A stretch of 64,000 bases of DNA from contig NZ_CP041402.1 in the NCBI RefSeq assembly GCF_007018905.1, forward strand, positions 4,204,001 through 4,268,000, read 5' to 3'. The notes under the pieces are model-generated. The model had not been told where the DNA came from. It searched no databases and worked only from the letters and a program-made list of their open reading frames with translations. A program made the translations under genes and the position numbers. Source of the stretch: Tardiphaga sp. vice304 (GTDB taxonomy: Bacteria; Pseudomonadota; Alphaproteobacteria; Rhizobiales; Xanthobacteraceae). Each line of letters starts with the position of its first letter. Positions within the stretch are counted from its first letter, which is position 1. This document shows positions 11,402-19,680 of the stretch, piece after piece.

Positions 11402-11764
11402 TTAATATTTATAGACGCTCAGCGTAATGCCCACGAGGATCAGCGCCGAGCCAAGAATCTGCATCGGCGAAAAGCTCTCGCGCAATAGCAGAACGCTGCC
11501 CAGCGGTACCAAGACAAAGGTCAGCGCCATAAATGGATAGGCAAGCGTCAGCGGCATGCGCTCGATGGCCAACGCCCAAGAGACGCTTGCGCCCAATGCG
11601 CAGACAAAGACCGACAGCACGAACGGATCGGTGTACATGGCAATCAAATAGTCAATTTTTCGCCCCGGCACAGAAGGAGCCAACGTCACGGCACGCCATT
11701 TCAGCATGATCTGGGCGTAGATCGTCAGCGCTAGAGTTGCGCTTATGTAAAAATACTTTGCCAT
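11402..11764 (-). CDS. Small EamA/SMR-type four-helix membrane transporter
   Basis: 120 residues from ATG 11764 (MAKYFYIS), preferred over the ATG at 11827 because AGGT lies just upstream and the extra 21 residues are Cys/His-rich and unlike a membrane protein. Four membrane segments: FYISATLALTIYAQIML, PFVLSVFVCALGASVSWAL, LTLAYPFMALTFVLVPLGSVLL, ILGSALILVGITLSVY. This matches half-size drug/metabolite transporters such as the ArnE/ArnF subunits that flip lipid-linked aminoarabinose. In a surface-glycan locus a lipid-sugar flippase role is plausible but unproven. Divergent from the acyltransferase at 11903. Confidence 0.8.
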   Translation of the reverse strand: MAKYFYISATLALTIYAQIMLKWRAVTLAPSVPGRKIDYLIAMYTDPFVLSVFVCALGASVSWALAIERMPLTLAYPFMALTFVLVPLGSVLLLRESFSPMQILGSALILVGITLSVYKY

Positions 11765-11902
11765 GTGATACCTGCAAGCCGTGCCGTGTGTGTGTTGCGC
11801 ACACTCATGCCGTGCCGGCGTGTACATGACAAGCGTGCCGGACTTATATAATTTCAGGTATCCTGCGCAGCGCCGACCCAGCTATTTGAAAGGTGAACGA
11901 GT

Positions 11903-12565
11903 ATGAACGAGGTTGTTATTTTTGGCACGGGCGAGATTGCAGTGCTTGCAGATTTCTACCTCACGCACGATTCGTCCCGACGGGTAGCCGCCTTTACCGT
12001 AGACGCTGCCTTCATGAAGCAGCGCACCTACCTCGACAAGCCAGTGGTGAGTTTCGAGGAGTTGGCCGCCAGCTACCCCCCGGATACCTATGATCTGTTT
12101 GTTGCCGTCAGCTACGGTAAGCTGAACGGAACGCGAACAGCCAAGGCTAGCGCAGCGAGGGCCATGGGCTACCATTTGGTGAGCTACGTCAGCAGCCGGG
12201 CGACGGTATTTCCCGACCTGACACATGGCGACAACTGTTTCATTCTGGAGAACAATGTAATCCAGCCCTATGTGAAGATCGGAAACAATGTGACGCTGTG
12301 GAGCGGAAATCACATAGGGCATCACTCGACTATTAAGGACAACGTATTCATGGCCTCGCATGTAGTGGTCTCCGGCGGCGTGACCGTAGGTGAAGCTAGC
12401 TTTGTAGGTGTCAACGTCACTTTGCGTGACCATGTATCCATCGGAGATCATTGTGTGCTCGGTGCCGGTGCGCTGGTTCTCGAAAATCTTCCCCCGGGCA
12501 GTGTGTTAGCGCCGCGGGGCACCGAGATTTCACGCGTGCCCAGCTCCCGATTGCGGCGCATCTGA
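11903..12565 (+). CDS. PglD-type acetyltransferase (left-handed beta helix)
   Basis: 220 residues. The N-terminal nucleotide-sugar-binding domain begins EVVIFGTGEIAVLADFYL; the hexapeptide helix runs from about residue 95 (IQPYVKIGNNVTLWSGNHIG, HHSTIKDNVFMASHVVVSGG), with His in NHIGHHSTI as probable catalytic base. ATG 11903 follows AAAGGTG at good spacing; an earlier in-frame ATG does not exist. It is linked to the next gene by a one-base overlap of stop and start (12565). Role: N- or O-acetylation of a nucleotide sugar or glycan. It is distinct in sequence from the acyltransferase at 1962. Confidence 0.82.
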   Translation: MNEVVIFGTGEIAVLADFYLTHDSSRRVAAFTVDAAFMKQRTYLDKPVVSFEELAASYPPDTYDLFVAVSYGKLNGTRTAKASAARAMGYHLVSYVSSRATVFPDLTHGDNCFILENNVIQPYVKIGNNVTLWSGNHIGHHSTIKDNVFMASHVVVSGGVTVGEASFVGVNVTLRDHVSIGDHCVLGAGALVLENLPPGSVLAPRGTEISRVPSSRLRRI

Positions 12566-13407
12566 TGGCGGGGCAAACCCGGGGCGCCTGGCGTAAACTG
12601 GGCCTGCTGTTCGCCGGGCCAAGCAAAGGCCATCACGCCTTAGTAAGTCACGCAGCACTTCCTGTTCCCTATACGCTGGAAGGGGATCTGGTCCGCATCT
12701 TCTACAGCGGCCGCGATGCAGCCAACCGCTCATCTGTAGGCACAATAGTTGCTCGTCTTGGCGAAACTCCCCGCGTGGAAGACCAGAGTACGGCGCCTGT
12801 TCTGATGCCAGGTGAAACGGGCGGGTTCGACGATGCCGGCATCGGCATCGGCTGCATCGTCCCTGGCAAGCAGGAAGACCGCCTTTATTACATGGGCTGG
12901 AACGTTGGAGGCGCAGTGCCTTGGCGCAATTCTATCGGTGTCGCCTTTGGAAACGCTCGGGAAGGCCGTTTCGAAAAGCGCTTTCTGGGACCAATCCTGG
13001 ACCGGTCAATATTGGATCCGTACAGCCTATCGTATCCCAATGTTCTGCAACTTGGCCCACGGGAATGGCGAATGTGGTACGGGACCCATCTACAGTGGGG
13101 CTCTACTCAAGCAGACATGAGCCATGCAATCCGCGCGGCCACCTCCACCGATGGGCTCGAATGGAGACCGGACGAGAAAATCTGCATGGCCCCGCAGGGC
13201 GACGAGATCGCGACCGTGCGCCCCAGCGTCATGCGCATCGCCCCTCACGCATTTGAAATGTATTTCGCTCTACGCGGGTTGAACACGCCATACTCCATCG
13301 GTAAGGCAACGGGTGTCGACGGTCACCGATGGCATCGCGTGGACGCAGGCATTGTCCCGGATGGCCCCGGTTGGGAAGGCAACGCCCTCACCTACCCTGC
13401 TGTAAAA
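12565..13407 (+). pseudogene. Glycosidase-like beta-propeller protein (GH43/GH130-like), truncated by IS21
   Basis: The ATG at 12565 overlaps the TGA of the acetyltransferase gene. The 281 gene-encoded residues show repeated five-blade propeller blocks: VRIFYSGRDAANRSSVG, DRLYYMGWNVGG, WRMWYGTHLQW, FEMYFALRG, ending ...WEGNALTYPAVK. At 13408 the IS21 element starts and adds a few foreign codons to a stop at 13429-13431. Members of this group usually end with one more MLYNG-type blade of about 30 residues after TYPAV, which is missing here and is not found on the other side of the element. The protein is therefore likely damaged. In polysaccharide loci such proteins accompany PglD-type transferases; function is not known. 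Confidence 0.7.
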
Positions 13408-13510
13408 GCCGGAGCAATACTGCCTCACTGAAGCGGCCGATTTGATTGGCTGCGCCGGAGTAAAACTGCGGCAGTTAGAGTCCTTTGTCTGGAACGGCAG
13501 GGGGCGGGGG

Positions 13511-15010
13511 ATGAAGACAGTGGAGCTTTACGCGCGGGTCCGGCACGCCGTTCTGATCGAGGGGATCAGCGAGCGCGCTGCGGCAGACCGGTTCGGCATC
13601 AACGCCAGGACGGTCTCGAAGATGCTGAAGTTCTCGGTGCCGCCCGGGTACGTGCGCAGGAAGCCGCCTTTACGGCCGAAGCTCGACGAGTTCAGCGGTG
13701 TTATTGATGCGATTCTGGCGACCGACAAGGACCGGCCGAAGAAGCAGCGGCATACCTCGAAGCGGATCTTCGAGCGGCTCCGCGACGAGCACGGATTTAC
13801 GGGAAAAATCACAATCGTGAAGGACTACGTTGCCGGCTGGCGCCAGCGGACGCAGGAGATGTTCGTGCCGCTGGCACATCCGCCAGGGCATGCCCAGGCC
13901 GATTTCGGCGAAGCGATCGGCGTCATCGGCGGCGTCGAGTGCAAGATCCACTTCTTCGCGATGGACTTGCCGCACTCCGACGCGATCTTCGTGGTGGGCT
14001 ATCCAGCGGAGACGACGGAAGCGTTCTGCGACGGACACGTGCGAGCGTTCGCGTTCTTCGACGGCGTGCCGCAGTCGATTCTCTATGACAACACCAGGAT
14101 CGCGGTTGCCCGCATTCTCGGCGATGGCAAGCGTCAGCGCACGCGCGTGTTCAGCGAGCTGCAATCGCATTACCTGTTCACGGATCGGTTTGGCCGCCCT
14201 GGCAAGGGTAACGACAAGGGCAAGGTCGAGGGGCTTGTGGGGTATGCGCGGCGGAACTTCCTGGTGCCGATCCCCGTGTTCGCTGACTTCGAGGCCTTGA
14301 ACGGGCATCTTCTGGAGGGGTGCCGGAAGCGCCTTGCGGACCGGCTGCGCGGCCATGACGGCACGATCGGCGAGCGGCTGCAGCACGATCTCGCCGCGTT
14401 CCAGAAGCCGCTGCCGGCGCCCTACGACGCTTGCGACAAGAAGCCGGGCAGCGTCAACTCGCTCTCGCTGGTGCGCTATCGGCTGAATGACTACTCGGTG
14501 CCGACGGCCTATGGGCACCAGAAGGTGCTGGTCCGTGGCTATGTGCACGAGGTCATCATCGCCTGCGGAGCCGAGGTGATTGCGCGCCATCCCCGCTCCT
14601 ACGCGCGCGAGGACTTCGTGTTCAATCCACTGCATTACCTGGCGCTCATCGAGCAGAAAACCAATGCGCACGACCAGGCAGCCCCGCTCGCCGATTGGAA
14701 GTTGCCCGAGGAGTTCGCGACGTTGCGCCGCCTGCTTGAGGCCCGTATGGGCAGGTCCGGCAAGCGCGAGTTTGTGCAGGTGCTGCGGCTGATCGAGGTG
14801 TTCAAGGTCGACGACGTGGCCGCCGCTGTGCGCGACGCAATCGCGCGCGGTGCGGTCGGCTTCGATGCCGTGAAGCATCTGGTGCTGTGCCGTATCGAGC
14901 GGCGTCCGCCACGCCTCGACATGACGATCTATCCGTATCTGCCCAAAGCGACGGTCGCGACAACATCGGCGCGGTCGTACATGGATCTGTTGGCCGGAGT
15001 GGCGACATGA
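13511..15010 (+). CDS. istA: IS21-family transposase IstA (second element)
   Basis: 499 residues from ATG 13511, preceded by a purine-rich GGGGGCGGGGG that can pair with 16S rRNA; the longer frame from TTG 13442 is not needed. HTH at the N-terminus (MKTVELYARVRHAVLIEG, ERAAADRFGINARTVSKML), catalytic core with HAQADFGEA (first Asp), PQSILYDNTRIAV (second Asp) and GNDKGKVEGLVGYARR (Glu), then the C-terminal domain VNSLSLVRYRLNDYSVP. Complete. Overlaps istB by ATGA. Confidence 0.93.
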   Translation: MKTVELYARVRHAVLIEGISERAAADRFGINARTVSKMLKFSVPPGYVRRKPPLRPKLDEFSGVIDAILATDKDRPKKQRHTSKRIFERLRDEHGFTGKITIVKDYVAGWRQRTQEMFVPLAHPPGHAQADFGEAIGVIGGVECKIHFFAMDLPHSDAIFVVGYPAETTEAFCDGHVRAFAFFDGVPQSILYDNTRIAVARILGDGKRQRTRVFSELQSHYLFTDRFGRPGKGNDKGKVEGLVGYARRNFLVPIPVFADFEALNGHLLEGCRKRLADRLRGHDGTIGERLQHDLAAFQKPLPAPYDACDKKPGSVNSLSLVRYRLNDYSVPTAYGHQKVLVRGYVHEVIIACGAEVIARHPRSYAREDFVFNPLHYLALIEQKTNAHDQAAPLADWKLPEEFATLRRLLEARMGRSGKREFVQVLRLIEVFKVDDVAAAVRDAIARGAVGFDAVKHLVLCRIERRPPRLDMTIYPYLPKATVATTSARSYMDLLAGVAT

Positions 15011-15801
15011 CCGACGCGCCGCAGATCCTGCTCGCCCACCATCTGAAGGCGTTGAAGCTGCCGACGTTCCTGCGAGAGTACGACAAGGTCGCCCGGCTGT
15101 GTGCGGCTGAAGGCGTCGACCATCCGCGTTACCTGATGCGGCTGGCCGAGATGGAGATGATTGATCGCGAGCGACGTATGGTGGAGCGCCGGATCAAGGC
15201 GGCGCGGTTCCCGACCGTTAAAAGCCTCGACAGCTTCGACTTCCTGGCGTTGCCATCGCTGAACAAGATGTTGGTGCTGGAACTGGCGCGCTCGGACTAC
15301 GTCGAGCGGCGCGAAAACATCATTGCCGTCGGCAACAGCGGCACGGGCAAGAGCCACATCGCGCTCGGGCTCGGCTTGGCGGCCTGCCAGAAGGGCCTAT
15401 CGGTTGGCTTCATCACGGCGTCGGCTCTCGTCCACGAACTGCTCGAAGCGCGCGACGAAAAACGGTTACTGCGTCTTCAGCGTCAGCTCGCCGGCTACAA
15501 GCTGCTGATCGTCGACGAACTCGGCTATGTACCACTCTCTGTGACCGGGGCCGAGCTGCTGTTCGAGGTCTTCAGCCAGCGCTACGAGCGAGGCAGCACG
15601 CTGGTCACGAGCAATCTGCCGTTCGACGAGTGGACGTCCGTGTTCGGCTCCGAGCGGCTCACCGGCGCGCTCCTCGACCGCCTCACGCATCACGTCCATA
15701 TCCTCGAGATGAACGGCGATAGCTTCAGGCTCGCTGACTCAAGGCGCCGATCACGCCGAGCGCGGTCAGAACCGCCGGCGGACGCGGCCCCTCAGGAATA
15801 A
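15007..15801 (+). CDS. istB: IS21-family helper ATPase IstB (second element)
   Basis: 264 residues from ATG 15007, which overlaps the istA stop codon. Walker A is VGNSGTGKSHIALGLG, Walker B is KLLIVDELGYVPL, with LVTSNLPFDEWTSVFGSERL and HHVHILEMNGDSFRL downstream, as usual for IstB. Intact. Confidence 0.93.
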   Translation: MTDAPQILLAHHLKALKLPTFLREYDKVARLCAAEGVDHPRYLMRLAEMEMIDRERRMVERRIKAARFPTVKSLDSFDFLALPSLNKMLVLELARSDYVERRENIIAVGNSGTGKSHIALGLGLAACQKGLSVGFITASALVHELLEARDEKRLLRLQRQLAGYKLLIVDELGYVPLSVTGAELLFEVFSQRYERGSTLVTSNLPFDEWTSVFGSERLTGALLDRLTHHVHILEMNGDSFRLADSRRRSRRARSEPPADAAPQE

Positions 15802-15811
15802 AACGCGACAA

Positions 15812-15844
15812 GCAAGAAGGCCCCCGATCGGGGGGCCTTCTTGC
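15812..15844 (+). terminator. Strong hairpin after istB
   Basis: GCAAGAAGGCCCCC, a short GATC-like loop, then GGGGGGCCTTCTTGC form a near-perfect stem of about 14 pairs within the right end of the second IS21. No T-run follows the full stem, although the right arm contains CTTCTT, so it may end istAB transcripts or simply be a structural feature of the element. Confidence 0.5.
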
Positions 15845-16079
15845 TTGCGTCCGTGCTGCACTTTTACTCCGGCCACCCGCTGTAAAATCTCTCCGGCGTT
15901 GACATATCGGGCCGCTGCATCGATCGCCGGGCACCCTACGGTGCACGAACTTCACGTGCAATGGCTTGCTCCTGAAGACGATCTGCCTGTTAGTACCGGC
16001 CCGCCATGGGGCCGCACCCTCAAACGTCGATGTCGAGCTTGACCGGTTGCGCAAATAGCCCCAAAATATTCGCAAGCCA

Positions 16080-17000
16080 GTGGATGCCTTTCACACAGAA
16101 GCGCGCCCCAAATTCATGCGACTTTGCTTAAAATGCCAAGACACGCTTATTGACGAAGATTGGCGCTGCCTTTCCTGCGGCTTTTCACCGACCTGGATCG
16201 GTGAAATCCCCTGCTTTGCAGTAGACCTCGCCCTTCAGAACGATGGGATGGCGGCAGATTCCCATATCCATCTGGACGCGCTTCAGGATCAAAGCTTCTG
16301 GTTTCGCGCCCGAAACCGGCTGATTCAGGACCTCGCGCGCTGCCACTTCCCCGGCGCGCGCCGTGTTCTCGAAGTGGGCTGTGGAACGGGCTATGTGACG
16401 CGAGCACTTCGTAGCGCGCTGCCTCTGGCAACCACGACGGCTAGCGAAATTTACGCCAATGGCCTAGAATATGCTAAACGGCGTCTGGGTAACGATGTCG
16501 AATTTCTGCAAATGGACGCCTAGGAAATTCCTTACAAGGAGGAATTCGACCTTGTCTGCGCCTTCGACGTTCTGGAGCACATCGACAATGACAAGCTGGT
16601 CATCGACCGCATCATCAATGCCCTGAAACCCGGTGGCGGCGTGATGCTGTCGGTCCCTCAGCATCCCTCGCTCTGGAGCCAGGTGGACACCTACTCACAC
16701 CACAAACGGCGCTACCGGACCGGCGAACTCACGGCAAAATGCAAGGCGGCCGGGCTCACCATTGTTCGCGATACCTCGTTCGTTTTCTCGCTGCTGCCAC
16801 TCATGCTCATCAAGCGGCTGAGCGAGCGGAACAATTCGAAGTTCGATCCGCTGCAAGAGCACACTTTGCCGCTCGGCGTGGACCGCGCCTTCGAGATCGC
16901 GCTCGACCTGGAGCGACGCCTGATTCAGGCAAACGTCAGTTTCCCGATCGGCGGCTCGCGTTTCGTCCTGGCAAAGCTGACGGCTGATCGCCAGGGCTGA
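16080..17000 (+). pseudogene. Zinc-ribbon class I methyltransferase with in-frame amber codon
   Basis: One continuous frame of 306 codons interrupted only by TAG at 16521-16523. Before it: CLKCQDTLIDEDWRCLSCGF (a CxxC...CxxC zinc ribbon) and SAM motif I VLEVGCGTGYVTRAL. After it, in the same frame: EIPYKEEFDLVCAFDVLEHID, LKPGGGVMLSVPQHPSLWS, HHKRRYRTGEL and a basic-hydrophobic end. Families with this zinc ribbon plus UbiE-like core usually continue straight through. So either a nonsense mutation killed the gene, or TAG is read through. The fragment after it could restart at ATG 16641 but would lack SAM motif I. Substrate unknown; sits at the edge of the heptose operon, in opposite orientation. 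Confidence 0.8.
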
Positions 17001-17035
17001 CGTGCGGCGAACGCCGCACCGCCGTCCGGCCCTCT

Positions 17036-17953
17036 TTAGAGACGTGACCGTGCGTCAACAAACAGGGTCAGGTCTTCGGGAAATTCGACCAGCGAACGCG
17101 ACGAAACGACAGGCACTTCGCACCACAGCCGTTCGATCGTGTGCTTCTCCAGATCGAGCGCCCTGAGTTCACCGACAAGACTCAAATACATGTCTTTCAG
17201 TTTGGTCGAACCCGGATCGAGATTTGAAACGGCAACCAATCCCGTCGGCGCACAATCGAATATCTTGATATCGAGATCCGGGCGGTGAGCCTTCAGGAGC
17301 GGAACGATCTTCCAGACGTCGCCGGTCCAGGCATGTTTCCAGGGGCCTTCGTTGTCGTCCCCCATCTCGTGGGTCCGCAGCGTCATCCGGAAATTCGACG
17401 GCAGACAGTCGTGCATGAAAATGACCGACCCCGGACCGCACGCGCGCTCGGTGTTGTAGAAGTCGCGCAGCAGGTACTCGGCCCGATGCATGCCGTCGAG
17501 GAAACAAATGTCCGGCGGGCCTTTCAATATGGCCTGCAGATCCTGCTCAGCGAAAAAGTCGTCTGACGTCATCTGGAAAAAATGCGTCTGGCGGCGCCCG
17601 GACAGCACATCCTGCGCCAGCTTGAATTCGGGATCCACGCAGACGGCATCGCAGCGGAAAGCCTTCAGGGAATTACCCAGATGGGTACCGATCTCGAAGT
17701 ACCTGGTGGGGCGAAGATGCTGATCCAGAAATGCAAAAAACTCGGTGTATACAATACCGGACGGGCTGAAATCCTGCTTCCTGATCGTCAGATGACGACT
17801 TGGCGAACGGTCAGAAAGATTTGCACCAAGCTCAATCACAGCCAGTTTCCTCTTTGGGCCAGAAAAAACCTTACTCCGCGCCGTTCGCGCGTGCGAGCGG
17901 AGACGATTTACCACTTTGCCTAAAATCTTCGATGGCCTATGACCTATTTTCAC
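17036..17953 (-). CDS. Class I methyltransferase-like protein (Methyltransf_24 type)
   Basis: About 305 residues from GTG 17953; the open frame extends to 18031 but that would overlap the upstream gene by 67 bases. SAM motif I is YFEIGTHLGNSLKAFRCD, then AVCVDPEFK, PPDICFLDGMHRAEYLLRD (DGxH motif characteristic of this family) and GSVIFMHDCLPSN. The C-terminal half (LKAHRPDLDIKIFDCAPTG) belongs to the same family. Such enzymes methylate sugars in O-antigens and cephamycin-like substrates. Last gene of the heptose operon; 11 bases after the membrane protein gene. Confidence 0.75.
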   Translation of the reverse strand: MKIGHRPSKILGKVVNRLRSHARTARSKVFSGPKRKLAVIELGANLSDRSPSRHLTIRKQDFSPSGIVYTEFFAFLDQHLRPTRYFEIGTHLGNSLKAFRCDAVCVDPEFKLAQDVLSGRRQTHFFQMTSDDFFAEQDLQAILKGPPDICFLDGMHRAEYLLRDFYNTERACGPGSVIFMHDCLPSNFRMTLRTHEMGDDNEGPWKHAWTGDVWKIVPLLKAHRPDLDIKIFDCAPTGLVAVSNLDPGSTKLKDMYLSLVGELRALDLEKHTIERLWCEVPVVSSRSLVEFPEDLTLFVDARSRL

Positions 17954-17964
17954 AACGATCCCAT

Positions 17965-18906
17965 CTACCGGTGCAAGGAAGGACGCAGCAGCCACAACAG
18001 GCCACCCGGCATCGCCGCCAGCAGCACGCATACGCCGAACGCGACAGACAAAGCTCCCGCCTCGGCCGGGCTAACCCCGCTCACCGTTCCCAAAGTCATC
18101 ACGACAGCAGCCTCCCGCCCGCCCCAGCCGAGATAGAAGATCGGCAGCGAGGCAACAAATGTAACGAACGGCATGGCAAGTGCGAGCTGCCAAATGGTAA
18201 GGGGCAAACCGGCCGAGTGAGACAGAACCAGGAACGCCAAGGCGGATAGTCCAAGCTGAACAACCAACGACACTAGCAACAAGCCCGCTACCGACAGGTC
18301 GGCCAATTCCCGTCCCAGATCGTTGGCCTCTCGCACGATTCCGTCAACGACGGCGATCCTTACCGTGCACTTATATTGCGATAGACCGACCAGACCCACA
18401 AGTCCAATGAAGCTGGCCAGCCAGACCGCCGCTTCGATCTGCCAGCCTCCGGACAGGAGGCCTGCAAGCCAGCTCACGAAGACTGCGATGATACCCAGCG
18501 CAACCAGTCCGCCCGCAGCGATCAGGCGCTCGTAGACGACAATCCGTGTCGAATCTCGTGCCCGGAGCCCAAACCGCAGGCTCATCATGGCGACCTTCGC
18601 GATATCGGCAAGGGCGGACACCGGCAATCCGTGCGCGACGAACAGAACAATGAGCTGGACACGTAGCAGGCTGAACAAGGACGCCGGCACCCGAACCATC
18701 AAGAAGATGATCTGCAGGCGCCAGGCGGTGGCGACCTGGACTACAAATACCAGCAGCGTCGCAAGGAACAGATCGAAGCCATTTATTTTTTGCCAGACCG
18801 CGACCAGCGATGCCGCGCCGGTTCCACGGGCAAACAGATAGACCGCCCCCAGCAGCAGGAGGCTGCCAACCAACGCCGCCCACTTTCGGATGAGGATTGC
18901 TCCCAT
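17965..18906 (-). CDS. Flippase-like / LPG synthase TM-domain membrane protein
   Basis: About 313 residues from ATG 18906 (MGAILIRKW); the frame begins at 18975 but the first 23 residues are not membrane-like. Seven or eight hydrophobic segments and family features LLRVQLIVLFVAHGLPVSALADIAKVAM, RDSTRIVVYERL and PIFYLGWGGREAAVV identify the lysylphosphatidylglycerol-synthase TM family (PF03706, UPF0104). Without the catalytic LPG domain, such proteins are linked to transport of lipid-linked sugars or glycolipids. In an operon with a polyprenyl-phosphate sugar synthase-like GT2 and a GT-C protein, moving the lipid-linked sugar across the membrane is an attractive role, but inferred. Confidence 0.75.
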   Translation of the reverse strand: MGAILIRKWAALVGSLLLLGAVYLFARGTGAASLVAVWQKINGFDLFLATLLVFVVQVATAWRLQIIFLMVRVPASLFSLLRVQLIVLFVAHGLPVSALADIAKVAMMSLRFGLRARDSTRIVVYERLIAAGGLVALGIIAVFVSWLAGLLSGGWQIEAAVWLASFIGLVGLVGLSQYKCTVRIAVVDGIVREANDLGRELADLSVAGLLLVSLVVQLGLSALAFLVLSHSAGLPLTIWQLALAMPFVTFVASLPIFYLGWGGREAAVVMTLGTVSGVSPAEAGALSVAFGVCVLLAAMPGGLLWLLRPSLHR

Positions 18907-18992
18907 ATGCGTATCAGCCCTTGCCGCCTCGCACAGGGACGGACATGAGGGCCGCCCCGGAGAATCGACGGGCACACTTTGGTTGAAGCCGC

Positions 18993-19580
18993 CTAAACAC
19001 TCGGCTGCGCAATTTCAGGCAAGCACTGGAGAGTTCCACACAGCGACTGCATCACGATGTGTCCGAACACAGCATGGAGATCTTCAACGATCTGCATGTC
19101 GTCGACGTCGATCCAAAGATGATGCCGGGCGGCGGCTTTCAGTCGGCCTCCAGAAAAACCACACAGACCGAGGGTCACACACCCCAGCCCATTGGCGCAG
19201 TCAATCGCCCGAATGACGTTTTCGGAGTTTCCACTGCCCGATACGGCGATGACGAGATCGCCAGGCTGAGCAACGTTCTTCACCTGCTCCGCGAACGCAT
19301 CCTGATAGCCTTGATCATTGGCATGAGCTGTAAGAAGGCCGATGTTATCGAGCAACGAACGCCCCCGAAATGGCGTACCACTGGCAAGAGATATCCCCTT
19401 GTTCCAGTCGGTGATGAAGTGCGCCGCGGTGAGCGCGCTTCCTCCATTGCCAAACGTGATGGTTTGTTTCCCACCACGCCATGCGGCTTTCACCAGTTCG
19501 ACGGCGGCGTCGACCTGGTCCCTGTCTACTCGCGAAATGACGCTGGAGAGCCTGGCTAGGTAGTGGCTTGATGCACTCAC
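18993..19580 (-). CDS. gmhA: Sedoheptulose-7-phosphate isomerase
   Basis: Converts D-sedoheptulose 7-phosphate to D-glycero-D-manno-heptose 7-phosphate, first step of heptose synthesis. 195 residues, the normal size. SIS-domain signatures: GNGGSA at 44-49 (phosphate loop), VIAVSGSGNSENVIRA, and the catalytic VEDLHAVFGHIVMQSL at the C-terminus containing the essential Glu/His. GNGGSALTAAHF replaces the usual GNGGSAADAQHF, a mild variation. Clustered with hddA and hddC-gmhB, so it feeds GDP-heptose rather than the ADP-heptose of the LPS core. Confidence 0.92.
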   Translation of the reverse strand: MSASSHYLARLSSVISRVDRDQVDAAVELVKAAWRGGKQTITFGNGGSALTAAHFITDWNKGISLASGTPFRGRSLLDNIGLLTAHANDQGYQDAFAEQVKNVAQPGDLVIAVSGSGNSENVIRAIDCANGLGCVTLGLCGFSGGRLKAAARHHLWIDVDDMQIVEDLHAVFGHIVMQSLCGTLQCLPEIAQPSV

Positions 19581-19680
19581 GGCAAAGTCTCCTGCGGCAA
19601 ATCCGCAATTCCACGGCTCGGCGAGGCAAGATCGCAGGACCGGAATTTCGCACGGGTCTTAGGGCTCGATATTTCCTGTG

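Larger units (their letters stand above)
13408..15878. mobile_element. Second IS21-family insertion sequence (about 2.47 kb)
   Basis: Flanked by GCTGTAAAA at 13399-13407 and at 15879-15887 (9-bp direct repeat). The left end has GCCGGAGCAATACTGC and, 46 bases on, GCCGGAGTAAAACTGC; the right end, read in reverse, has GGCCGGAGTAAAAGTGCAGC, so the terminal repeats match an IS21 pattern. It carries intact istA and istB unrelated at close range to those of the first element. The exact left boundary is uncertain because the right tip has an extra GGGTG not seen on the left. Confidence 0.8.

Noticed and set aside
13670..14878. 402-residue open frame on the minus strand inside istA
   Set aside because: High-GC shadow antisense to a clearly coding IstA; no motifs.
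15845..16042. Frame after the second IS21 as the missing end of the glycosidase-like gene
   Set aside because: Its sequence has no propeller-blade pattern, and it is not in frame with the gene after removal of the element and one 9-bp repeat.
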